Below are positions 23,580-32,244 of a stretch of 64,000 bases of DNA, piece by piece. Source of the DNA: Actinomadura craniellae (GTDB taxonomy: Bacteria; Actinomycetota; Actinomycetes; Streptosporangiales; Streptosporangiaceae). The notes under the pieces are model-generated. The model was not told where the DNA came from. It was given only the letters and a program-made list of their open reading frames with translations, and searched no databases. The DNA lies in assembly GCF_003289645.1 (NCBI RefSeq), contig NZ_QLYX01000003.1:372001-436000 (forward strand), read 5' to 3'. The translations under genes were made by a program, and so were the position numbers. Numbering within the stretch: position 1 is the stretch's first letter; each line of letters begins with the position of its first letter.

Positions 23580-25037
23580 ATGAACGAGCGTCCCGCGATC
23601 GTCATCATCGGCTCCGGATTCGCCGGCCTCGGCATGGCGATCCAGCTCAAGAAGGCCGGCTTCCACGACTTCGCCATCCTGGAGAAATGCGCCGAGCTCG
23701 GCGGGACCTGGCGGGACAACACCTATCCCGGCTGCGCCTGCGACGTCCCGTCCCACATGTACTCCTACTCCTTCGAGCTGAACCCGCGCTGGTCGCGGAT
23801 GTTCGCGCCGCAGCAGGAGATCTGGGACTACATGCGCCGCGTCGCCGCCAAGTACGACCTGGAACGGCACATCCGCTACGGCGCCGAGGTCGAGTCGATG
23901 GAGTGGGACGACGCCGCCGGCCACTGGGACGTCAGCCTGGCGGGCGGCGACGTGGTCCGCGGGCGGGCGGTGGTCTCGGGCGTGGGCGCGCTGCACATCC
24001 CGTCCGTCCCCGACCTGCCCGGGCTGGCGCGCTTCACCGGAAAGACGTTCCACTCCGCCCAGTGGGACCACGACTACGACCTGACCGGCAAGCGGGTCGC
24101 GGTGATCGGCACCGGCGCCTCGGCCGTCCAGTTCGTGCCGCAGATCGCCGAGCGGGTCGACCGGCTGCACCTGTTCCAGCGGACGCCGCCGTGGGTCCAG
24201 CCCAAGCCCGACTTCTCCTTCTCCCGCCCGTTCCAGGGGGCACTGGAGCGGGTGCCCGGCGCCACCCGGGCGCTGCGCAACACCATCTACTGGGGGCTGG
24301 AGACCCGCGCCGTCGGCTTCGCCCTCGACCCCCGGCTCGCCAAGCCGCTGGAGCGGATGGCGCTCCGGCACATCGAGCGGCAGATCCCCGACCCCGAACT
24401 GCGCGCCAAGGTGACCCCCGACTACACGTTCGGCTGCAAGCGGGGGCTGCTGTCCAACGACTACTATCCGGCGCTGACCCGGCCCAACGTCGACCTGGTC
24501 ACCGACGGCATCACCGAGATCCGGGAGCGCTCGGTCGTCACCGCCGACGGCACCGAGCACGAGGTGGACGCGATCATCTTCGGCACCGGCTTCAAGGTCG
24601 TCGACGCGCTGGCCGACCTGCGCATCGTCGGCCGCGGCGGGCTGAAGATCCAGGAGCGCTGGCGGGACGGCATCGAGGCGCACCACGGCATCACCCTGCC
24701 CGGCTTCCCGAACTTCTTCATGCTGCTCGGCCCCAACACCGGGCTCGGCCACAACTCGGTGGTCTTCATGATCGAGCAGCAGGTGGCCCACGTCATGAGC
24801 TGCCTGAAGCTGCTGGCCGAGCACGGTGCCGGGACCATCGAGCCCACCGAGACGGCCCTGCGCCGGTTCAACGACCGGATCCACCGCCGGCTGCGCAAGG
24901 CCGTGTGGAACGAGGGCGGCTGCGACAGCTGGTACCTGGACGAGAACGGGGTCAACCGCACCCTGTGGCCGGGCTTCACCTTCGAGTACTGGGCGGGCAC
25001 CCGCCGGGCCCGCGCCCGGGACTACGTGCTGCGCTGA
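23580..25037 (+). CDS. Flavin-containing Baeyer-Villiger-type monooxygenase
   Basis: A 485-residue FAD/NADPH monooxygenase that inserts oxygen into ketones or oxidises heteroatoms. FAD motif GSGFAG at 11-16, NADPH motif GTGASA near 178, and between them the Baeyer-Villiger fingerprint FTGKTFHSAQWDHD. Residues GGTWRDNTYPGCACDVPSH are typical of the EthA/MymA-related group. The last 16 nt overlap the convergent TetR gene at 25022. ATG 23580 has AAGGA 8 nt upstream. Being flanked by two TetR genes suggests induction by a lipophilic ligand. A role in steroid or lipid oxidation, given the mce operon nearby, is inference. Confidence 0.88.
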   Translation: MNERPAIVIIGSGFAGLGMAIQLKKAGFHDFAILEKCAELGGTWRDNTYPGCACDVPSHMYSYSFELNPRWSRMFAPQQEIWDYMRRVAAKYDLERHIRYGAEVESMEWDDAAGHWDVSLAGGDVVRGRAVVSGVGALHIPSVPDLPGLARFTGKTFHSAQWDHDYDLTGKRVAVIGTGASAVQFVPQIAERVDRLHLFQRTPPWVQPKPDFSFSRPFQGALERVPGATRALRNTIYWGLETRAVGFALDPRLAKPLERMALRHIERQIPDPELRAKVTPDYTFGCKRGLLSNDYYPALTRPNVDLVTDGITEIRERSVVTADGTEHEVDAIIFGTGFKVVDALADLRIVGRGGLKIQERWRDGIEAHHGITLPGFPNFFMLLGPNTGLGHNSVVFMIEQQVAHVMSCLKLLAEHGAGTIEPTETALRRFNDRIHRRLRKAVWNEGGCDSWYLDENGVNRTLWPGFTFEYWAGTRRARARDYVLR

Positions 25038-25684
25038 TCCTCGGGCGGCGCGAAGATCGGCCGCATTCCGGCGACCAGCTGCCTGATGACCGGGCGCTGC
25101 TCCTCCGGGGTGCGGCCGCACAGCCCGAAGACCTGGTCGAGCCCGTCGTAGTAGGGCGCCAGCGCCAGGTACGGCAGGACCAGCAGGATCACGGCGGCGA
25201 GCACGTCGAGGTCGGCGTCCGCCCGGATCCCGCCGCCCTGGTGCCACATCGTCAGCGCCGGCCGGACGACCTGGAGCGTGTGCCGGCCGGCGGTGTCGCG
25301 GACGATGCCCCGGACGCCGTTGTCGATCTCCAGGTTGGTGGCCGCGGTGATCGCCCGGTCCAGCGGGTGCTCGGCCATGTACTCGGTCCACAGGAACAGC
25401 ACGTCGACCAGCCACTCGTCGAAGGGCTGGTCGAGGTCGACCTGGGCCATCCGCCGTTCCATCTCCTCGCGGACCCGGCGGGAGGCCTCGTCGCAGACGT
25501 AGGCGAAGAACTCCTGCTTGTCGGTGAAGTACTGGAAGAGCGAGCCCTTGGCGATGCCCGCCTCGCGGGCGATGGTGTTGAGGCTGCCGGTGGAGTAGCC
25601 GTTCTCGCCGAACTCGCGCGTCGCCACTTCGAGGACCCGCTCGCGCTTGGCGACGTCGAGCCGGAACCAGGTCGATGTGGGCAT
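25022..25684 (-). CDS. TetR-family regulator, convergent to monooxygenase
   Basis: A 220-residue TetR regulator with the helix-turn-helix at about residues 31-51 (LNTIAREAGIAKGSLFQYF). The C-terminal domain is of the type with TEYMAEHPLDRAITAATN. It overlaps the 3' end of the monooxygenase gene by 16 nt. ATG 25684 starts MPTSTWFRLD; the ribosome site is weak. Target unknown; it might act on the monooxygenase, the next TetR gene or a distant locus. Confidence 0.83.
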   Translation of the reverse strand: MPTSTWFRLDVAKRERVLEVATREFGENGYSTGSLNTIAREAGIAKGSLFQYFTDKQEFFAYVCDEASRRVREEMERRMAQVDLDQPFDEWLVDVLFLWTEYMAEHPLDRAITAATNLEIDNGVRGIVRDTAGRHTLQVVRPALTMWHQGGGIRADADLDVLAAVILLVLPYLALAPYYDGLDQVFGLCGRTPEEQRPVIRQLVAGMRPIFAPPEDQRST

Positions 25685-25775
25685 GGGCGTCAGCTTCCGT
25701 CAGGACACCGTGACTGGAAGGTCAGGTTAGCGGTCCGGGCGGCGGTTCGTCCGGCGAACCCGGGGCCGGCGGGGA

Positions 25776-26399
25776 TCATCCGGCCAGCCTCAGCAGGATG
25801 CGGCAGATCTCGTCGATGATCTCGGCGGCCTGGCCCTCGTCCTCGGCGGTGGCGATCTCCCGGCCGGCCTCGCCGATGACGCTGGTCAGCACCAGGCCGA
25901 GCACCTCGGCGGAGCGGCCCTCGTCGGCCGAGTCCGGGCCGCGCAGCAGCCGCAGGTTCTGCGCCAGCCACTGCCGCGACCGGCTGCGGCGCATCAGCGA
26001 GAACCCCGGTGGCCCCTCGCCTCCCTGGAACAGCCGGGCCACCTCCCGGTGCTCCCAGCAGACCTCCAGGTAGGCGCGGGCGCCCGCGACGAACAGCGCC
26101 ATCGGGTCCGGCTCGCCGGACTTGCGGGCCGCGGCGACCGCCAGTGCCGCCCGCCGCTCCTGCTCCCGGGTGTGGTCCTCCCACAGGGCCAGGTACAGGC
26201 CGGCCTTGCCGCCGTAGTGGTGGTAGAGGCTGCCGACGCTGATGCCGGAGCGCTCCACGATCTCGGCGATGCCCGCGTCCGGGTAGCCCCGGTCGGCGAA
26301 GATCTGCTGTGCCGCGGTGAGCAGTGCCTGCCGGGTGGCGTCGGCCCGGGCCCACTGCCGCCCGCCACCGGCCTCGTTCACCTGCCGCGTCGTTCCCAT
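25776..26399 (-). CDS. TetR-family regulator
   Basis: A 207-residue TetR regulator; helix-turn-helix at about residues 43-63 (IAEIVERSGISVGSLYHHY). I chose ATG 26399, since the frame upstream has no recognisable ribosome site and family members begin shortly before this helix. It is the fourth TetR gene in about 4 kb. Target and ligand unknown. It lies 62 nt past the stop of the transglycosylase-like gene and is on the same strand. Confidence 0.82.
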   Translation of the reverse strand: MGTTRQVNEAGGGRQWARADATRQALLTAAQQIFADRGYPDAGIAEIVERSGISVGSLYHHYGGKAGLYLALWEDHTREQERRAALAVAAARKSGEPDPMALFVAGARAYLEVCWEHREVARLFQGGEGPPGFSLMRRSRSRQWLAQNLRLLRGPDSADEGRSAEVLGLVLTSVIGEAGREIATAEDEGQAAEIIDEICRILLRLAG

Positions 26400-26461
26400 G
26401 CCCAATATCGTCGCACCACACCTCGCCGGGACGGTCCGATGCCGCCCGGTGGCGCCACTCC

Positions 26462-27154
26462 CTAGTACCAGTTGTTGCGCTGCCAGAAGCTCCAGGCCCC
26501 GCACGGATCCTTGTAGCGGGCCTTGATGTAGCTCAGTCCCCAGGCGATCTGGGTGGGCGAGCTCGTCCGCCAGTCGGCGCCCGCCGTGGCCATTTTGTTG
26601 CCGGGCAGCGCCTGCGGGATGCCGTAGGCGCCGCTGGAGGGGTTCTCGGCCCGTTCGTTCCAGTTGCTCTCGTGCTCCCAGAGCGTCAGCAGGGACGGCC
26701 AGCAGCGGCTCCAGCCCTTGTAGGCGTTCATCCGCTTGCCGTACGCCTTGTTCTGCGCGGCGCTGGGGTTGCTCCGGGCGAGCGCGGCGGAGGCCGAGGC
26801 GGACGCCCGGATCCTGGCCTGCTTGCGCTCGCGCTCGGCCTTGACGCGGGCGATCTCCTCGGCCTTCTTCTGTTCCTCGTAGGCGCGCTTCTTCGCGGCG
26901 GCCACCGCGTCGGCGGCGACCTTGTCCATGTCGCGGTCGGATCGGGTGAGCAACAGCATCAGGTCGTCGGCGGAGGCGTCGGTGGCCGGTGCCTCGCCCC
27001 GGCCGAAGCCGACGTTCACCACCACGGCGGACAGCACCGCCATCGCGCCCAGGGTGAACGTGACGTTGCTGGTCAGGACGCGGCGGAGCAAACCGGGCCG
27101 GGGATACCGGTCGTCCCGGCGGGCGCGCCGACGATGCGTACCGTTATCGCGCAT
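26462..27154 (-). CDS. Membrane-anchored lytic transglycosylase-like protein
   Basis: A 230-residue envelope protein. A basic N-terminus precedes one membrane helix (about residues 30-50, VTFTLGAMAVLSAVVVNVGF). A Lys/Glu/Ala-rich coiled-coil stretch follows (about 80-125), then a C-terminal SLT-like domain with LLTLWEHESNWNERAENP (Glu of the lysozyme-like active site) and GAYGIPQALPGNKM. Such domains cleave peptidoglycan. ATG 27154 gives this layout; the ribosome site is weak. It diverges from the mce operon, and the two share a 268-nt regulatory region. Confidence 0.8.
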   Translation of the reverse strand: MRDNGTHRRRARRDDRYPRPGLLRRVLTSNVTFTLGAMAVLSAVVVNVGFGRGEAPATDASADDLMLLLTRSDRDMDKVAADAVAAAKKRAYEEQKKAEEIARVKAERERKQARIRASASASAALARSNPSAAQNKAYGKRMNAYKGWSRCWPSLLTLWEHESNWNERAENPSSGAYGIPQALPGNKMATAGADWRTSSPTQIAWGLSYIKARYKDPCGAWSFWQRNNWY

Positions 27155-27422
27155 AGGCGTAGATTGCTCCAACTTCTACCGAGTGCGCTGATTATTCACC
27201 AAATACGTACGAGCTGGCGTTGTGGGTTCGACCAGTCCTCGCCAGCGGGTGTCCCACTGGGTAGGAGTGCCCGCTGGTACCGGTTCTGGTGTGCCACTTT
27301 GGCCTGTACACATCCCGCTGAGCGGCCTGGTAAGTACTCGCTTTTTAGAACCTGTTCCAATAGAGTGCTCCAGATCACATCAGTGGCGTACGTCACTTGC
27401 CTCCAGTACGAAGGAGGGCGGA
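27155..27422. other. Regulatory region between transglycosylase-like gene and mce operon
   Basis: AT-richer than the genes around it. It carries a 14-bp KstR-like palindrome (27346-27359), a TAGAGT hexamer at 27361-27366 that could be the -10 box of the mce promoter, and a strong ribosome site (GGAGGG) just before ATG 27423. I see no gene in it. Confidence 0.6.
27346..27359. promoter_or_regulatory. KstR-like operator before the mce operon
   Basis: TAGAACCTGTTCCA fits the TnnAACnnGTTnnA pattern that I recall for the TetR-type cholesterol regulator KstR of mycobacteria and rhodococci. It would lie just upstream of, and abut, a TAGAGT -10-like box (27361-27366), a repressing position. Confidence 0.6.
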
Positions 27423-27461
27423 ATGTCCGCTGTGCCAGCCCCCGACGAGAGCCCCCGCTGA
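27423..27461 (+). CDS. 12-residue peptide translationally coupled to yrbEA
   Basis: ATG 27423 opens MSAVPAPDESPR and its TGA overlaps the yrbEA ATG (TGATG). The only good ribosome site before the operon, AGGAGGG, is spaced for this ATG and not for yrbEA, so yrbEA probably depends on ribosomes finishing this peptide. The yrbEA frame has no usable start upstream of 27461. The peptide itself may have no function. Confidence 0.5.
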   Translation: MSAVPAPDESPR

Positions 27462-28264
27462 TGGTGCAGACCCTGTCGAGAACGCCTGACCTGCTGCGGC
27501 AGCGGGTCCTGCGCGCGCTCGACGAGGCGGGCATCCTCGCGGTGACCTTCCTGGAGGGGATGCGCCGCAGCTGGGACGTCCGCACCTGGTGGGGCGAGTT
27601 CATCGAGCAGTGCTGGTTCATCGCCCGGGTGACGGCCCTGCCGGTGATCCTGATCGCGCTGCCCCTCGGCTCGACGATCTCACTCCAGGTCGGCGACATC
27701 TCCCGGCAGATCGGCGCCCAGTCCGCCACCGGCGCGGCCGTGATCACCGCACTGGTCCGGGACGTGGCGCCGCTGGCCGCCGCGCTCCTCATCGCCGGGG
27801 CCGCCGGGTCGGCGATCACCGCCGACATGGGAGCCCGGCACATCCGGGACGAGCTGTCGGCCATGGAGGTGATGGGGATCAACCCCGTCCACCGGCTGGT
27901 CACCCCCCGGCTCTGGGCGGCCAGCACCGTCGCCGTGCTGCTCTGCTCCCTGATCATCATGTCCGGCGTGGTCGGCGGCTACTACTTCAACGTCGTCCAG
28001 CAGGGCGTGAGCCCCGGCGCCTACTTCGACGGCGCCACCTCGCTGCTGCAGTTCTCCGACTTCGCGGTCACCCTGGCCAAGGCGTGGATCTTCGGCTTCA
28101 TCGCCGCGGCGGTCGCCTGCTACAAGGGGATGAACTGCGCCCTCGGACCGATCGGGGTGGGGCGGGCCGTCAACCAGGCGACGGTGGTCACCTCGATCCT
28201 CGTGTTCGCCGCCAACTACGTCATCACGGTGCTGTACTACGTTCTCGTCCCCCCGAGGTTCTGA
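27461..28264 (+). CDS. yrbEA: YrbE/MlaE-type permease A of Mce lipid importer
   Basis: Integral membrane permease subunit (267 residues) of an ABC-like Mce transporter that moves lipids or steroids inward. Five or six hydrophobic helices are visible, with the MlaE family core LIAGAAGSAITADMGARHIRDELSAMEVMGINP at about 110-142 (EQ-loop-like contact for the ATPase). ATG 27461 overlaps the leader-peptide stop. No MceG ATPase gene lies in this window, as usual for actinomycetes, where it is encoded elsewhere. Confidence 0.93.
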   Translation: MVQTLSRTPDLLRQRVLRALDEAGILAVTFLEGMRRSWDVRTWWGEFIEQCWFIARVTALPVILIALPLGSTISLQVGDISRQIGAQSATGAAVITALVRDVAPLAAALLIAGAAGSAITADMGARHIRDELSAMEVMGINPVHRLVTPRLWAASTVAVLLCSLIIMSGVVGGYYFNVVQQGVSPGAYFDGATSLLQFSDFAVTLAKAWIFGFIAAAVACYKGMNCALGPIGVGRAVNQATVVTSILVFAANYVITVLYYVLVPPRF

Positions 28265-29118
28265 TGGTCGCCACCTCACCCGTGCGGACGCTCGGCCGGG
28301 CCGTCCAGACCCGCGCGACCCGGTTGACCGGCGCGGCCGGGATGCCCGTCTTCCTGGGCCGGGTCGTCTACCACCTGGTCTTCGACATCGCGCTGCGCCG
28401 CAAGTACGGCAAGACGATCGTGCAGCAGATGAGCGACATCACGATCGGCGTCGGCGCCCTGGTGCTGGGCGGCGGCATGGTGTTCGTGATCTTCGCGATG
28501 TCGTTCTTCACCGGGCTCACCGTCGGCATGCAGGGCTACCCCGGCCTGGAACGGATCGGCGTCGAGGCGTTCGCCGGGCTGGTGGCCAGCTTCGCCAACG
28601 TCCGCGAGGTCACCCCCATCATCGCCGGGGTGGCGCTGATCGCCCAGGTGGGCTCGTCCTTCACCGCCGAGATCGGCGCGATGCGGATCTCCGAGGAGAT
28701 CGACGCGCTGGAGGTCATGGGCATCAACTCGCTGGCCTACCTGGTGTGCACCCGGATCACCGCGGCGGTGCTCGCGCTGATCCCGCTCTACCTGCTGTCG
28801 CTGTTCGCCAGCTTCTTCGCCACCCGGACGATCACCGTCTACTACTTCGGGCTGTCCCCGGGGATCTACGACTACTACTTCCACCTGTACCTGCCGCCGA
28901 TCGACGTGTTCTACAGCGTCATCAAGGTGGCGGTGTTCGCGTTCATCATCATCTTCATCCACTGCTACCGGGGCTACTACGCCGCCGGCGGGCCGGTCGG
29001 GGTGGGCGTGGCGGCGGGCCGGGCGATCCGGGAGTCCATGGTGGCCATCGTGGTGATGAACCTGATCCTCTCCTACATCTTCTGGGGACACGGCGGCTCG
29101 GTGAGGTTGACAGGTTGA
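28264..29118 (+). CDS. yrbEB: YrbE/MlaE-type permease B of Mce lipid importer
   Basis: Second permease subunit (284 residues), pairing with YrbEA. The conserved stretch is IAQVGSSFTAEIGAMRISEE then IDALEVMGINSLAYLV. Its ATG overlaps the yrbEA stop (TGATG) and its own stop overlaps the TTG start of mceA, showing tight coupling. Hydrophobic helices are typical of the family, including the C-terminal MVAIVVMNLILSYIFW. Confidence 0.93.
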   Translation: MVATSPVRTLGRAVQTRATRLTGAAGMPVFLGRVVYHLVFDIALRRKYGKTIVQQMSDITIGVGALVLGGGMVFVIFAMSFFTGLTVGMQGYPGLERIGVEAFAGLVASFANVREVTPIIAGVALIAQVGSSFTAEIGAMRISEEIDALEVMGINSLAYLVCTRITAAVLALIPLYLLSLFASFFATRTITVYYFGLSPGIYDYYFHLYLPPIDVFYSVIKVAVFAFIIIFIHCYRGYYAAGGPVGVGVAAGRAIRESMVAIVVMNLILSYIFWGHGGSVRLTG

Positions 29119-30149
29119 GCGACGAGACCCTTTCCCTGAAGTCCCGGCTGATCTACGCGGCGGCGGGGCTGTCGATCCTGGCCGCCGGGGCCGCGGCCAC
29201 CGTGGCCGGCGTCCGCACCACGCACCCGGGCGCGACCTACTACTCGGCCTCCTTCGGCCGGGCCGGCCAGGGGCTGGACGAGCGCTCGGACGTGAAGATC
29301 CGCGGCATCGCGGTCGGCGGCGTCGAATCCGTCCGGCTCGACTCCGCCGGCCGGGCACTGGTCCGGTTCCGGGTGGACGAGGGCGTCCGGGTGCCGTCCA
29401 CCACGATCGCGCAGATCGAACCCGTCTCGGTGTTCGGGCCCAAGGACCTGGTCCTGGACCTCGGCGCCGGCGAGGGCCGGGGGCCGTACCTGGCGGACGG
29501 CGCCAAGGTCACTCAGACCAAGGACCCCGAGGAACTGTCCGACATCGCCTGGCCGGCCTACAACCTGACCAGGGCGATCAACCCCGACGACCTCACCGTC
29601 CTGATGCACACCTTCTCGGCGGGGCTGAACGGGCAGGGCCCGGCGCTGCGCCGGACGATCGACAACGGCGCCAAGCTGATCGACCTGACCCACGCCAACC
29701 GGGCGGCCATCGGTTCGCTGCTGTCCGACGTGAACCTGCTGACCGGAACGTTCGAGGACCGCGGCGACACCTTCGTGGGCCTGGCCCGCGACCTCAACGA
29801 GCTCTCGCCCGCGCTGGCCGGGAAGCCGGACCAGTTCGCCAAGCTGCTCGACGGGACGAGCCGGCTCAGCGCCACCGTGGGCGACCTCCTCGACCGGCAC
29901 GGGTACCGGATCGGCCAGATCGTCGACGGGGCGGGCCGGACGGTGTCCGTGGTCTACCAGGAGCGGCGGAACATACCGCTGCTGATCGACAGCCTGAACG
30001 GGTTCTTCGAGGGGCTCGCCTCGGTGATCCGGATCCCCGGCCCCGAGGGTTCGGTGATCGCCCAGGCGGTCAACTACCTGCCGCTCGACATCTGCCGGAT
30101 CATCCAGGACGTCTGCGGCCCGATCACCACCGGAACGGGAGGCCGCTGA
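29115..30149 (+). CDS. mceA: Mce-family substrate-binding protein A
   Basis: A 344-residue Mce protein: one N-terminal membrane helix (about 14-34), the MCE/MlaD domain (about 42-120, with GLDERSDVKIRGIAVGGVES), a long helical region and a tail with two cysteines in the ending CRIIQDVCGP. Mce proteins form a hexameric tube that carries lipid across the cell wall to YrbE. The start is TTG 29115, overlapping the yrbEB stop; no better in-frame start exists. Confidence 0.9.
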   Translation: MSDETLSLKSRLIYAAAGLSILAAGAAATVAGVRTTHPGATYYSASFGRAGQGLDERSDVKIRGIAVGGVESVRLDSAGRALVRFRVDEGVRVPSTTIAQIEPVSVFGPKDLVLDLGAGEGRGPYLADGAKVTQTKDPEELSDIAWPAYNLTRAINPDDLTVLMHTFSAGLNGQGPALRRTIDNGAKLIDLTHANRAAIGSLLSDVNLLTGTFEDRGDTFVGLARDLNELSPALAGKPDQFAKLLDGTSRLSATVGDLLDRHGYRIGQIVDGAGRTVSVVYQERRNIPLLIDSLNGFFEGLASVIRIPGPEGSVIAQAVNYLPLDICRIIQDVCGPITTGTGGR

Positions 30150-31234
30150 TGGCGGGCAGGCGACGGCGCGGCACCGCGAGCCGCGGCCCCGACCGCGGCG
30201 CGCTCTACCGGTTCCTCGCGTTCGCCCTGGTCACCGGGTTCCTGACGGTGGCCATCGGCAACCAGATCCTGGGCGCGAGCCTGGCCGACCGGTACACCCT
30301 GACCGCCACCTTCGACGACGTGACCGGGCTGCTCACCGGCGACCAGGTCAAGGTGTCGGGCGCGCCGGTCGGCAAGGTCACCGAGATCGGGGTCGCGGGC
30401 GGCCGGGCCGTGGTCGAGATGGAGGTCGACCGGGCGGTCCGGGTACCGGTCGACTCGACCGCCGCGGTCCGCTGGCGCAACATGGCCGGCCAGCGGATGG
30501 TCTACCTGATCCCGGGCCGGGAACAGACGATGCTCGGGGACGGCGCCCGGGTGCGGCACACCCAGTCCGTGGTCGACCTGAGCGAGGTCGTCAACAGCCT
30601 CGGGCCGCTGACCCGCAGCCTCGACCCCCAGCAGCTCAACAAGGTGCTCAACGCCTTCGCCCAGTCCCTGGACGGCAACTCGGGCAACGTCAACCTGATG
30701 ATCGGCAACCTGGAGGGGCTGCTGCAGACCTTCTCCACCCGCAAGACGGCGATCACCCAGATGACCAGGGACTTCAAGACGGTCAGCGACGCGGTGGCAC
30801 AGCGGGACCGGCAGATCGCGCAGAGCATCGACAACCTCCAGGAACTCACTGAGGTGTTCGCCCGCAACGACGAGCTGCTGCAGAGCGCGGTGCTGGAGAT
30901 CTCCGGGGTCACCACCAGCCTCAACCAGGTGCTCGGCGGCAACGAGGTCCAGCTCGGCCGGATCATCCGGAACCTGACCGAGTTCACCGACACGGCCCGG
31001 CTCAACCTCAACCAGCTGGAGAAGCTGGTGCAGAACCTGCCGCTGGCGCTGCGGCAGCTGTTCGCCGCGGCCAACGGCGGCCACTTCCTGCGCACCAACG
31101 TGATCTGCCTCAACCTGAGCCCCGGGGAGTGCCCCTGGAAGATGGAGTTCCCGTCGGGGAACAACGGCTCGGGCGCCTCGCAGCAGGAGCTGAAGCGGCT
31201 GGAGCAGATCCTCAAGGGTCAGGGGGCCGGCTGA
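30149..31234 (+). CDS. mceB: Mce-family protein B
   Basis: A 361-residue Mce protein. Membrane helix at about 22-42, MCE domain at about 48-125 (ATFDDVTGLLTGDQVKVSGAPVG), then a long amphipathic helical region with NLNQLEKLVQNLPLALR. Near the C-terminus two cysteines occur in ICLNLSPGECPW, a mark of MceB. ATG overlaps the mceA stop (TGATG). Confidence 0.92.
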   Translation: MAGRRRRGTASRGPDRGALYRFLAFALVTGFLTVAIGNQILGASLADRYTLTATFDDVTGLLTGDQVKVSGAPVGKVTEIGVAGGRAVVEMEVDRAVRVPVDSTAAVRWRNMAGQRMVYLIPGREQTMLGDGARVRHTQSVVDLSEVVNSLGPLTRSLDPQQLNKVLNAFAQSLDGNSGNVNLMIGNLEGLLQTFSTRKTAITQMTRDFKTVSDAVAQRDRQIAQSIDNLQELTEVFARNDELLQSAVLEISGVTTSLNQVLGGNEVQLGRIIRNLTEFTDTARLNLNQLEKLVQNLPLALRQLFAAANGGHFLRTNVICLNLSPGECPWKMEFPSGNNGSGASQQELKRLEQILKGQGAG

Positions 31235-32244
31235 TGGCGCTCAGATCGCTGCAGGACATGAACCGCCGGGTGGTGGCGGTCGTCTCGATCTCCCTGCTGA
31301 CCGTGGGGTGCCTGTTCGCCTTCGCGGCCGGCCAGCTCAGGCTGTTCGAGGGCGGTTACGAGATGAGCGGGGTGTTCACCGAGACCGGCGGCATGAAGCC
31401 CGGCGACGACGTCCGGGTGGCCGGGGTGAAGGTCGGCCGGGTCAGGTCGGTCGAGCCGGACTTCACCCGCGGGCACATCGTCATGACCTGGCAGGTCGAC
31501 GGCGGCGTCCAGCTCGGTTCCCGCACCCGGGCCGACATCCAGACCGCCACCCTGCTGGGCGGCCGGTACCTGCGGCTGTCGGGCCCGGTGGCCCGGCCGT
31601 ACATGGCGGACCTGCCGGCGGACCGGCGGCGCGTCCCGCTGGAGCGCACCAGCGTCCCGTTCACCGTCACCGACGCGATCGAGGGGGCCAGCGAGCTCAC
31701 CGGCACACTGGATCAGCGGGCGGTCGACAAGCTGCTCGACGAGGTCGCGAAGATCGAGACCCCCGACCGGCAACGGCTGGCGCGGATGCTGCGGGACTTC
31801 AAGGAGCTGTCGACCGCCCTCAACGAGGAGTACCCCAACATCCAGGCGCTGATCGCCAACAGCAAGAAGATCACCGGCACGCTGGCCGCCAAGGACCGGC
31901 AGCTCAAGGCGATCGTCGACAACAGCCAGGTGCTGCTGCGCGCGCTGGTGCAGCGCCGCAACGAACTGGCCGCCACCATCGGCCAGGGCAACCGCACGGT
32001 GCGGACGCTGAGCCAGGTCATCGGCCGGCACGAGCGGGATCTCAACCGGCTGCTGGACAATCTGCACCTGGTGACGGCGCGGCTGGCCCCCAACATGGAC
32101 GCCCTCAACGCCGACCTGGCGCTGCTCGGCCCGACGTTCCGGCAGGTGGCCAACGTCCGCGGCAACGGCCCCTGGGTCGAGGGGCTGATGACCGGTCTCG
32201 GCCCGCTCCAGCCCACCGGCCCCCACTCCACCCGGAGGCCCTGA
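31234..32244 (+). CDS. mceC: Mce-family protein C
   Basis: A 336-residue Mce protein with membrane helix at about 12-32, MCE domain at about 40-118 (TETGGMKPGDDVRVAGVKVG) and helical tail. It lacks the long Pro-rich tail that several mycobacterial MceC proteins have. ATG 31234 overlaps the mceB stop. Confidence 0.92.
   Translation: MALRSLQDMNRRVVAVVSISLLTVGCLFAFAAGQLRLFEGGYEMSGVFTETGGMKPGDDVRVAGVKVGRVRSVEPDFTRGHIVMTWQVDGGVQLGSRTRADIQTATLLGGRYLRLSGPVARPYMADLPADRRRVPLERTSVPFTVTDAIEGASELTGTLDQRAVDKLLDEVAKIETPDRQRLARMLRDFKELSTALNEEYPNIQALIANSKKITGTLAAKDRQLKAIVDNSQVLLRALVQRRNELAATIGQGNRTVRTLSQVIGRHERDLNRLLDNLHLVTARLAPNMDALNADLALLGPTFRQVANVRGNGPWVEGLMTGLGPLQPTGPHSTRRP

Noticed and set aside
23040-25415. 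A 791-residue minus-strand frame across the monooxygenase
   Set aside because: It is the antisense of the monooxygenase and TetR genes, composed of Arg/Gly/Pro/Val-rich sequence.
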